Translations under genes and position numbers: made by a program | Shown here: positions 1 to 5,168 of the stretch, piece by piece | How positions within the stretch are numbered: position 1 is the stretch's first letter | How the letters are laid out: each line of letters begins with the position of its first letter | The notes under the pieces: model-generated | The model's database searches: none | What the model was told of the DNA's origin: nothing | Seen by the model: only the letters and a program-made list of their open reading frames with translations | Source of the DNA: JAJPXI01 sp051867655 | GTDB taxonomy: Bacteria > Bacillota > Clostridia > Oscillospirales > Oscillospiraceae | Assembly (NCBI GenBank): GCA_051867655.1 | Contig: JBJDYV010000071.1 | Location: 1 to 8,563 of the forward strand | DNA length: 8,563 bases | Direction: 5' to 3'

Positions 1-82
1 CCGGAACGCGCAGATCCGGCTGTTCCTGCCGCTCGCCGCAGCTTGCGCTGCAGGAACCGCAGTCGTGGGTACATTCGCTCAT
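1..82 (-). CDS. Mrp/NBP35-family Fe-S carrier ATPase, N-terminal fragment (cut by window edge)
   Basis: The first 27 codons of a leftward gene are visible; the rest lies outside the window. The peptide begins MSECTHDCGSCSASCGER, with cysteines at residues 4, 8, 11 and 15. A short Cys-rich head of this kind precedes the deviant Walker A P-loop domain in Mrp/ApbC/NBP35-type proteins of Clostridia, which bind and deliver Fe-S clusters in the cytosol. The ATG at 82 has a purine-rich AGGAAGGAAG stretch about 10 bases upstream. It lies about 35 bp after the nucleoside kinase stop with no terminator between, so it is probably the last visible gene of the alr-like/dtd/hemZ operon. The P-loop itself is not in view, so the call rests on the Cys pattern and on recall of the family's N-terminus. 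Confidence 0.72.
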   Translation of the reverse strand, partial: MSECTHDCGSCSASCGERQEQPDLRVP

Positions 83-117
83 TGATTTTAACTTCCTTCC
101 TACTTATAATTCACAAA

Positions 118-1050
118 TTAATAGTGATAGCTCCCGCCGCCGATGAACTCCCGGATCAGGGAGTCGGGTGCCACCAGGGCGGGGTCGATCTCTTCAAACC
201 ACCGGAAGCCTTCGATCAGGTCGAGCAGCTCCTGATGCCGCTCGTTTCCCGCCGGGACGGCCTCCAGCAGAGGTTTGGCGTAATTCTTCATCACCGACAC
301 CTCATAGGGCAGGGAGGAGTCGATAATCACATCCGCCCGTCCTTTAAAGGGCGAGATGTACAGCTTTTCTCCCCGGCGCACGTTGGCCCACATGGCCATG
401 GTGGCCTCCACGCCGGTACCGCGGAAGTTGTAGTCCCGGACTGCCCGGCGGGTCAGGCGCATCCAGGTGCCCTTGAAGCGCAGCACGTCCCCGTCGCACA
501 CATTGCTGCGGGCGGAGATATACATACAGGTGGCCTCCGGGTGGCGGCCGGCGATGTCGTCATTCAGGGCGTGGATACCTTCAAAAATGGCCACTTCATC
601 CTTGCCCAGGCGCAGGGGGGTGACGGCGGTGTCCCGCATCTGGCGGGCAAAGGCGAATTTGGGGATCAGAATCTCCTCGCCTTTGGCCAGAGCGGTAAAA
701 TGCTCATCCAGCAGGTCCATGTCCAGCAGCTTGGGGGATTCGTAGTCAATATCGCCCTCCTCCGTCCGGGGCGCTGTGCGATGGTCCAGGGTCTTGAAGT
801 AGTTGTCCATGGAGATGGTATGCGAATTGACGCCCCGGCGTTCCAGCTCCTCCTCCACCTTTTGGGCGGTGGTGGTCTTCCCGGAGCCGGAAGGGCCGGA
901 CAGGAGCACCACCGGGCTTTTCTTCATGTTTTGGATGATGCGGTCGGCGGCGCGGGCCACCTTCAGGCCGTATTCTCCGTCGCACTCCTCCAGAAAGCCG
1001 GTCACGTCTTCCCGGATGCGCCGGTTGATCTCCTGCAGCTGATAGGCCAT
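118..1050 (-). CDS. Nucleoside kinase, uridine kinase / phosphoribulokinase family
   Basis: A 310-residue cytosolic P-loop kinase predicted to phosphorylate a nucleoside, uridine-like by family. Walker A is GPSGSGKT at residues 52-59. It is followed by MDNYFK at 81-86, the DYESPKLLD stretch at 102-110 that resembles the uridine kinase substrate region, and FEGIHALN at 156-163. About 45 residues precede the P-loop. Longer clostridial relatives carry TGS/ThrRS-like domains in front of this kinase module, and this protein does not. The ATG at 1050 is chosen because AAAGGAGG stands at good distance upstream. That ribosome binding site lies inside the end of hemZ, and the two genes overlap by 49 bases. 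True substrate specificity cannot be read from the sequence. Confidence 0.88.
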   Translation of the reverse strand: MAYQLQEINRRIREDVTGFLEECDGEYGLKVARAADRIIQNMKKSPVVLLSGPSGSGKTTTAQKVEEELERRGVNSHTISMDNYFKTLDHRTAPRTEEGDIDYESPKLLDMDLLDEHFTALAKGEEILIPKFAFARQMRDTAVTPLRLGKDEVAIFEGIHALNDDIAGRHPEATCMYISARSNVCDGDVLRFKGTWMRLTRRAVRDYNFRGTGVEATMAMWANVRRGEKLYISPFKGRADVIIDSSLPYEVSVMKNYAKPLLEAVPAGNERHQELLDLIEGFRWFEEIDPALVAPDSLIREFIGGGSYHY

Positions 1051-2504
1051 GGCAGTTCCTCCTTTTCCCGGCAGATTTGGTCGATCCGTTCCAGATAGTC
1101 CTGGGGGTATTTCGGGTTGGCCCGGCGCTCAATGCGCCCCGCCTGCGTGTCCACCAGCTTAGTCACGCCGCCCGCCCCCAGGGACAGGATGGATTGTAAT
1201 TCCTCCATCATGCAGATGTTGTACACACTTTCGCAGCCCGGGGCGCACCAGCCCACGTTCTCAAAGGAGCCGGACATGAATTTCTGGCGGTAGAGATAGT
1301 ACGGCTCATACCCCGCCCGGGCCAGACGGCACCAGGCGTAATCCAGCATCTCAGCCACCTGTTCCGCGCCGGGCAGAGGGGCGGCAAAGCCGCCCGTGGT
1401 CAGGGTAGAGCCCCGCTTCAGGGCCAGGGTGTGGACGGTGATATTTTCCGGCGAGAGCGCCAGCACCTTGTCCAGCGTCCGGCGGAACCCCTCAGGGGTG
1501 TCGGCGGGCAGCCCGGCGATCAGGTCCATGTTCACCAGAAAAGCGCCCGATTCCCGCACCAACGCATAGGCCTCCCCGATCTGTTGGGCGGTATGGGCAC
1601 GGCCCATGGCCCGCAGAACGGTGTCCTCCATGGTCTGAGGGTTGACCGAGACGCGGTCCACGCCGTGCCGGGCCAGCACCTCCAGCTTTTCCCGGGTAAT
1701 GGTGTCGGGACGACCCGCCTCCACAGTATACTCTGCGCTGTGAGACAGGTCAACATGCTCCTCCAGCGCGGAGAGCACCCGCTCCAGTTGGTCGGCGCTG
1801 AGGGTGGTGGGCGTGCCGCCACCGAAATAGACCGACTTGACGGAAAGCCCCTCCCGCTTCAGGGCGGTGCCTGCGGCGGTGATCTCCCGCACCAGGGCGT
1901 CCACATAGGGGTCCATCAGCTTCAGGGCGTGCTTCACGTCGGCGGAAATAAACGAGCAGTAAGCGCAGCGGGTGGGACAGAAGGGGATGCCCACATACAG
2001 GGAGATCTCCTCCGGGCGCAGGCTGTTTTTCACCATCACGCTGGCCTGGGCGCAGGCCACGGCCAGGTCGGCGCGCAGGGGAGAGACCCGGTACACCCTG
2101 CGCAGGCGGTCGGCAGCCTGCGCGGGGGTGGCCCCGGCCAGCAGGTCCTTGGTGGGGATCTTCACCGGGCGCACGCCGGTCATGGCGCCCCAGGGCGGCT
2201 CTTTGCCCAGCGCCTCCACACCCGCGCGGTAAAAGGCCAGCTTGACAATGCGCTGGCCCACCCGGCCGTCGGACAGCTCGTCGCCGGTCAGCTCGGTCAC
2301 CCGGGCTCGGCAGGAGTGGCGGGTCAGGCGGCCTTTCCAGTACAGAACGGCTGTAGCGGTCAGCCAGGTATCGCCCCGGCGCAGGGAGACCGTGACCCGG
2401 TTTTCCTCCTCCGTCCCGTAGGTGGGCCGCTCGTCGGGAAACAGGGTCAGCAGCATTTGCTCCACGGCGTATTTGTAGTCGTGGCCCTTTAAGGTAACTG
2501 TCAC
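1002..2504 (-). CDS. hemZ: HemZ-type radical SAM protein (coproporphyrinogen III oxidase-like), with a regenerated 5' end
   Basis: A radical SAM protein of the HemN/HemZ group, about 500 residues, the usual HemZ size. Numbering from the GTG at 2510, the [4Fe-4S] motif CPTRCAYC puts cysteines at 178, 182 and 185. It is followed by GGGTPTTLS (230-238), VEAGRPDTI (263-271), RVSVNPQTM (286-294) and DLIAGLP (329-335). HemZ is named for oxygen-independent coproporphyrinogen oxidation; its exact role in anaerobes of this kind is uncertain. I take the GTG at 2504 as start: AAGGTGG is 9 nt upstream, GTGA overlaps the stop of the small frame in front, and alignment with the duplicated hemZ start at 2692 puts ATG opposite this GTG. 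A GTG at 2510 is possible but too close to that site. The last 16 or so residues, after REKEEL, look like read-on into the nucleoside kinase gene. Confidence 0.9.
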   Translation of the reverse strand: MTVTLKGHDYKYAVEQMLLTLFPDERPTYGTEEENRVTVSLRRGDTWLTATAVLYWKGRLTRHSCRARVTELTGDELSDGRVGQRIVKLAFYRAGVEALGKEPPWGAMTGVRPVKIPTKDLLAGATPAQAADRLRRVYRVSPLRADLAVACAQASVMVKNSLRPEEISLYVGIPFCPTRCAYCSFISADVKHALKLMDPYVDALVREITAAGTALKREGLSVKSVYFGGGTPTTLSADQLERVLSALEEHVDLSHSAEYTVEAGRPDTITREKLEVLARHGVDRVSVNPQTMEDTVLRAMGRAHTAQQIGEAYALVRESGAFLVNMDLIAGLPADTPEGFRRTLDKVLALSPENITVHTLALKRGSTLTTGGFAAPLPGAEQVAEMLDYAWCRLARAGYEPYYLYRQKFMSGSFENVGWCAPGCESVYNICMMEELQSILSLGAGGVTKLVDTQAGRIERRANPKYPQDYLERIDQICREKEELPWPISCRRSTGASGKT

Positions 2505-2692
2505 CCGCACGCACCACCTTCCAGGCTGCTGACCCTACCGCGCCAAGTGGCGCGGAGCGGGACGGAATTCACTTCTGGCCCGCGATACTTGAAATCCTCC
2601 GGGGCCTCCGCGGAATGGAACATTCCGTGGGGCGGCAGCAGCATTTGCTCGACCGCGTATTTGTAGTCGCGGCCTTTTAATTCAACCGTCAT
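2501..2692 (-). CDS. 63-codon chimeric frame: old hemZ start fused to the repeat element
   Basis: This frame begins at the ancestral hemZ ATG, which overlaps the MBL-hydrolase stop as ATGA. It encodes 19 residues of HemZ N-terminus (MTVELKGRDYKYAVEQMLL), then reads in frame through the palindromic repeat. Its TGA at 2501-2503 overlaps the new hemZ GTG at 2504 as GTGA. No ribosome binding site precedes it, so initiation would depend on re-starting after the MBL gene. The repeat-encoded part resembles no protein I know. It may be a translated coupling leader that keeps ribosomes moving from the MBL gene to hemZ, or simply a remnant that happens to stay open. I see no evidence for a function of the peptide itself. 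Confidence 0.35.
   Translation of the reverse strand: MTVELKGRDYKYAVEQMLLPPHGMFHSAEAPEDFKYRGPEVNSVPLRATWRGRVSSLEGGACG
2514..2520 (-). promoter_or_regulatory. Ribosome binding site of the regenerated hemZ
   Basis: AAGGTGG on the minus strand, 9 nt before the GTG at 2504 and only 3 nt before the GTG at 2510. It decides in favour of 2504. The original hemZ start at 2692 has no such site and depended on the ATGA overlap with the upstream gene, so the new start seems to have gained its own Shine-Dalgarno sequence. Confidence 0.6.
2538..2632 (-). repeat. Palindromic repeat element, copy A (between MBL gene and hemZ)
   Basis: Read on the minus strand it starts with box 1, CCCCACGGAATGTTCCATTC, continues with a GGCCCCG block, then box 2, GAAGTGAATTCCG, and ends with box 3, a hairpin of CCGCGCC / loop ACTT / GGCGCGG (2538-2555). 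Box 1 holds a 7-bp hairpin, CGGAATG-loop-CATTCCG (2611-2627). All three boxes recur in the same order in copy B at 3365-3480, in the opposite orientation. No transposase or other coding gene is inside. I do not recognise the family; it behaves like a MITE- or REP-like non-autonomous element. Confidence 0.8.
2636..2692 (-). pseudogene. Duplicated hemZ 5' end (19 codons, original start)
   Basis: These 57 bases match the current hemZ start at 2448-2504 at 48 of 57 positions without gaps. The nine differences lie at the start codon (ATG/GTG), the Thr codon (ACG/ACA), a fully changed codon (Glu/Thr), Lys (AAA/AAG), Arg/His, Ala (GCG/GCC) and Val (GTC/GTG). Four of the differing codons are synonymous, which looks like divergence between two coding alleles rather than decay. 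The 15 bases next to the repeat are identical. The ATG overlaps the MBL stop as ATGA, the tight arrangement expected of the ancestral operon, so this copy probably marks the original hemZ start. Confidence 0.85.
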
Positions 2693-3300
2693 TGTCTCAG
2701 CGCGTACAGAACCCAGTAGTTGCTCCTGCGCTCCTCTTCCAGCGTGGAGCTCCCCTCATGGCCGGGCAAGACCTGGAAATCACCCTCCAGGTTCGCCAGG
2801 CGCCGCAGCGAAGCCGCCATGGTATCGGGGGAGCCGCCGGCCAGGTCGGTGCGCCCGCAGGAACCCCGGAACAGGGTGTCACCCGTAAAGAGCACGCTGC
2901 CCACCTTCAGGGTCACGCTGCCGGGGGTGTGGCCGGGGGCGTGGTACACCTGAACGGTCAGATTGCCCACCGGCACCTGATCTCCCTCGCCGTAGGCCAC
3001 AGTCGGGCCGATATCGGGGACCAGGGAATCGACCTCTTTCATCATGGCGGCGTCCAGGGGGTGGAGGTACACAGGCAGGCCCGGATACTCCCTGAGCAGA
3101 TCGGGCACGGCGCCGGTATGGTCGTAGTGGCCGTGGGTCAGCAGGATGGCCGCGGGGGTCATCTCCATCTGGGCCACGGCAGAGCGGATGGACGCCCCGG
3201 CTCCGCCCGGGTCAATGATGGCGCCCTTACCGGTCGCGTCATCCTTCAGCAGATAACAGTTGGTCCCGATGGGGGGGACCTGAAGCACTTGAATGGTCAT
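2689..3300 (-). CDS. Metallo-beta-lactamase-fold hydrolase, glyoxalase II-like
   Basis: A 203-residue cytosolic MBL-fold enzyme of the small glyoxalase II / YcbL-like type, which hydrolyse thioesters or similar substrates with one or two bound metals. From the ATG, the metal-binding signature THGHYDHTG gives H56, H58, D60 and H61. It continues with H124 in APGHTPGS, D141 in FTGDTLF and H181 in LPGHEG, so the metal ligand set is complete. The ATG at 3300 has GAGGTG 5 nt upstream; a GTG at 3306 lies inside that site and is rejected. The gene sits between dtd and hemZ, a common Firmicutes order. Here it is bracketed by two inverted repeats and by extra copies of the dtd tail and hemZ head. The substrate cannot be told from the sequence. 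Confidence 0.9.
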   Translation of the reverse strand: MTIQVLQVPPIGTNCYLLKDDATGKGAIIDPGGAGASIRSAVAQMEMTPAAILLTHGHYDHTGAVPDLLREYPGLPVYLHPLDAAMMKEVDSLVPDIGPTVAYGEGDQVPVGNLTVQVYHAPGHTPGSVTLKVGSVLFTGDTLFRGSCGRTDLAGGSPDTMAASLRRLANLEGDFQVLPGHEGSSTLEEERRSNYWVLYALRQ

Positions 3301-3309
3301 TTTCACACC

Positions 3310-3364
3310 TCAATTGTCGATGTCGAATAGGATCGTCACCGGGCCGTCGTTCTGGGAATAGACC
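3310..3364 (-). pseudogene. Duplicated dtd 3' end (17 codons plus stop, original tail)
   Basis: These 55 bases match the end of the intact dtd (3496-3550) at 46 of 55 positions without gaps. They encode VYSQNDGPVTILFDIDN and a TGA. The intact gene encodes VYSQSDGPVTILFDLEG. The fragment contains the DTD Gly-cis-Pro motif with the Asn (NDGPVT) that I recall as usual for the family, whereas the intact gene has Ser there. Its stop is 9 nt before the MBL ATG, and the MBL ribosome binding site overlaps the stop, so this is likely the ancestral dtd end. The fragment has no start and is cut off by the repeat at 3365. Confidence 0.85.
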
Positions 3365-3480
3365 CCACGGAATGTTCCATTCCGCGGGGGCCCCGTGATT
3401 TTACATCCTCGGCGGAAGTGAATTCCGCCTGCGGCAAAGCTTTTGCCCCGCAAAAGCTTTGTACGCGCCACTCGGCGCGG
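3365..3480 (+). repeat. Palindromic repeat element, copy B (between dtd and MBL gene)
   Basis: Same family as copy A, in inverted orientation. It has box 1, CCCCACGGAATGTTCCATTC, with a 7-bp hairpin (3368-3384); a GGGGGCCCC block; box 2 as a 7-bp hairpin, GGCGGAA / GTGAA / TTCCGCC (3411-3429); and box 3, CGCGCC / ACTC / GGCGCG (3464-3479). It also holds a 12-bp perfect hairpin at 3435-3461 that copy A lacks. In both copies box 1 faces the MBL gene and box 3 faces outward. On the operon strand no U-tract follows any hairpin, so it is not an obvious terminator. Confidence 0.8.
3435..3461. repeat. 12-bp perfect inverted repeat inside copy B
   Basis: CAAAGCTTTTGC (3435-3446), a CCC spacer, then GCAAAAGCTTTG (3450-3461), a perfect inverted repeat. 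In RNA it would fold into a stable stem in the dtd-MBL spacer. Copy A has about 20 fewer bases here and no such stem, so this is either an insertion in B or a deletion in A. Confidence 0.8.
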
Positions 3481-3495
3481 ACCATGAAAGCAAGG

Positions 3496-3936
3496 TCATC
3501 CCTCCAGGTCAAAGAGGATCGTCACCGGGCCGTCGCTCTGGGAATAGACCTGCATATCCGCGCCGAATTCCCCGTGTTCCACCCGGAAGCCCCGGGCGCG
3601 GCAGCAGTCCATGAATTTCTCATACAGCGGGATGGCCTGGTCGGGCTTGGCCGCGCCGGTAAAGCCCGGACGGCGGCTGGAGGTATCGGCATACAGAGTA
3701 AACTGGCTGACCACCAGCAGGCTTCCGCCCACAGTGGCGAGGTCCAGATTCATTTTCCCGTTTTCGTCCTCAAATACCCGCAGATTGCAGATTTTCTCGG
3801 CCAGCTTTTGAGCTATTTTTTCGTCGTCCCGCGGGCCGACGCCCAGCAGGACCAGAAAACCCCGGTCAATGGCCCCGTTGACCTTGCCGTCAATTTCTAC
3901 CCGCGCGTTGGCCACACGCGTTACCACCGCCCGCAT
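3496..3936 (-). CDS. dtd: D-aminoacyl-tRNA deacylase
   Basis: A 146-residue enzyme that removes D-amino acids (and, in known family members, glycine from tRNA-Ala) from mischarged tRNA in the cytosol. The catalytic SQFT motif is at residues 77-80, matching Thr80 of the family, and FGADM is at 124-128. The Gly-cis-Pro motif is GPVT at 136-139. Full length is normal. The ATG at 3936 shares a base with the stop of the upstream racemase-like gene (TGATG), which implies coupled translation. The last 17 codons (residues 130-146) are a second, diverged copy of the sequence at 3310-3364. They carry Ser instead of Asn just before the DGPVT motif, so the C-terminus seems to have been replaced when the palindromic repeat entered. 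Confidence 0.93.
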   Translation of the reverse strand: MRAVVTRVANARVEIDGKVNGAIDRGFLVLLGVGPRDDEKIAQKLAEKICNLRVFEDENGKMNLDLATVGGSLLVVSQFTLYADTSSRRPGFTGAAKPDQAIPLYEKFMDCCRARGFRVEHGEFGADMQVYSQSDGPVTILFDLEG

Positions 3937-5003
3937 CAGCGGTACTCCCGGACGATCCCCTTGGCGAACAGGGGGTCCAGCTCAAACTGGGCGATATCGC
4001 CGGCGGAGCAGCGCACGTCGGTCACGTCCAGCACGGTCTCCATGGCTCCGATGTGGCCGATGACTTTGACCTTCTGTCCGTCGATGCGCACCGTGCGGTG
4101 GGCGGCGGAGCGCCAGCGGCGCCAGGAAGCCCAGAAGCCGTCCTCCCGCTGACGTTCCACGCCGAAGCCGTTCTGATAGCCCACGGGGAGCACCGCCACC
4201 CGGGTGGGGCGTCTCAGGCGCACCATGGTCTCGTTGCCCACGGTGTGGCCCTTGGGCAGCCAGTGGATATCGTCGATGGCCGCTTCACCCCAGCCCACCT
4301 TCTGCAGGCCGTCGCCCTTGATGCGGCGGCAGCGGCCCAGCAGGGCTGTGCCCACCCGCACGGCGTCCATGCGGGCAAAGTCGTAGCGCATCAGGGCGTA
4401 GGACCCGGCTGCGTGGACCACGCCGGTCTCAAACCCGGCGGCTTGGATCGCCTTTACGGTCTGGTTGAACTCGTCCAGCTGCTCGGCCACGTCCCGCTCC
4501 TTGGTCCCGGTGGTGTGGATCTGGGTGTACATGCCGGACACGGCCACATTGGACAGATTGCGGTAGACCGACAGGATCTTGTCGATCTCGTCGGTCAAAA
4601 AGCCGCCGAAGCCCATGCCCGTGTCCACCTGGATGTGGGCCTCCACCACGGTGGAGCGCTTTTCCGCCACGCCGTTCAGAGCCATACCGGTGTCGGCGGA
4701 GCCGATGGTACACACCACGTTCAGGTCCAGCAGCTTTTCCAGCTCCTCCCGGTCGGTGGTGGCCCGGAGCATCAGGATCTCCTCCTCCACCAGGCCCGCC
4801 TTGCGCAGGGCGGCGGCATCCGCCGCCTCGGACACGGCATAGCGCACGATGCCCTCGTCCCGCAGCAGCTTGGCCATCTCCACCAGGCCTACTCCGTGGG
4901 CGTCGCCGGTGAGGACGGCGTAGATGGCGGACTTCTGCGCCCGCTTCTTGAGTACAGAGATGTTTTTCTTGATCGCTTGCCTGTCAATGACCAAAACCTT
5001 CAT
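3936..5003 (-). CDS. Alanine racemase-fold protein lacking the PLP lysine
   Basis: A 355-residue protein with the layout of fold-type III alanine racemase: an N-terminal barrel, HAAGS at 197-201 followed by R216, GYQNGF at 275-280 with the expected catalytic Tyr at 276, M321, and a C-terminal REYR. Active alanine racemases carry the PLP Schiff-base Lys in a K-x-x-x-Y-G-x-G motif near residue 35-40. Here the stretch reads AVLTGDAHGVGL (29-40), with Thr32 in place of Lys and His36 in place of Tyr. The DTGM segment (127-130) is followed by Phe132 where Arg is usual. The Thr codon is ACC, two changes from a Lys codon, so a single read error is unlikely. It heads the operon from a good promoter and abuts dtd. 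I doubt it racemises alanine; its actual role is unknown. Confidence 0.75.
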   Translation of the reverse strand: MKVLVIDRQAIKKNISVLKKRAQKSAIYAVLTGDAHGVGLVEMAKLLRDEGIVRYAVSEAADAAALRKAGLVEEEILMLRATTDREELEKLLDLNVVCTIGSADTGMALNGVAEKRSTVVEAHIQVDTGMGFGGFLTDEIDKILSVYRNLSNVAVSGMYTQIHTTGTKERDVAEQLDEFNQTVKAIQAAGFETGVVHAAGSYALMRYDFARMDAVRVGTALLGRCRRIKGDGLQKVGWGEAAIDDIHWLPKGHTVGNETMVRLRRPTRVAVLPVGYQNGFGVERQREDGFWASWRRWRSAAHRTVRIDGQKVKVIGHIGAMETVLDVTDVRCSAGDIAQFELDPLFAKGIVREYR

Positions 5004-5039
5004 TCCGCCATCCCGCCTTTTCTATATCTGTAATAAAGT

Positions 5040-5069
5040 ATTATATCATTCTTTCTTTGGTGCCGTCAA
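5040..5069 (-). promoter_or_regulatory. Sigma-A-type promoter of the racemase-like/dtd/MBL/hemZ operon
   Basis: On the minus strand, TTGACG (5064-5069) is followed by an 18-bp spacer and a perfect TATAAT (5040-5045). It lies about 36 bp before the start at 5003. The local sequence is AT-rich compared with the genes around it. No other promoter as good is visible further along the operon. Confidence 0.8.
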
Positions 5070-5116
5070 TCTCTTGCTGAAAAGTGCATGAAAAGGCCCG
5101 GACTCGCTTGATACGC

Positions 5117-5156
5117 AAAAACAGGGACCGCCCTCCCCAGCGGAAAGCGGTCCCTG
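5117..5156 (-). terminator. Rho-independent terminator after prmA
   Basis: On the minus strand, CAGGGACCGC, a 15-nt loop and GCGGTCCCTG form a perfect 10-bp GC-rich stem, followed directly by TTTTT. It begins about 12 bp past the prmA stop and separates the DUF1836/degV/prmA operon from the next promoter. Confidence 0.9.
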
Positions 5157-5168
5157 CTCCATTTTATA

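Larger units (their letters stand above)
2538..3480. other. MBL gene block bracketed by inverted repeats
   Basis: The order is box 3-2-1 (copy A), hemZ head fragment, MBL gene, dtd tail fragment, box 1-2-3 (copy B), about 0.94 kb in all. Because complete dtd and hemZ lie outside, inversion or loss of this block would leave both genes intact. That it is one mobile or replaceable cassette is an inference; two independent insertions of the repeat would give the same layout. Confidence 0.4.

Noticed and set aside
43..1098. Long open frame on the plus strand opposite the nucleoside kinase
   Set aside because: It is antisense to a clearly recognised gene, has no ribosome binding site or family resemblance, and long antisense frames are expected in GC-rich genes. 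The same holds for plus-strand frames at 1431-2492, 2692-3330, 4053-5033, 5385-6185 and 6098-6952.
1750..2517. Open frame on the minus strand within hemZ in another frame
   Set aside because: It overlaps the whole N-terminal half of hemZ in a shifted frame, and its protein is low-complexity Arg/Gly/Pro/Ala-rich, typical of a frame shadow.
3365..3480. Copy B as a transcription terminator or attenuator of the operon
   Set aside because: It has several hairpins, but none is followed by a U-tract on the operon strand, and genes downstream show no own promoter that I can see.
2538..3480. Inverted repeats as an IS element or CRISPR remnant
   Set aside because: The enclosed gene is an MBL hydrolase, not a transposase, no short direct repeats flank the outer ends clearly, and there is no repeat-spacer periodicity.
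3418..4152. Plus-strand open frame starting in copy B of the repeat and running over dtd
   Set aside because: Most of it is antisense to dtd and the racemase-like gene. It begins inside the repeat without a ribosome binding site.
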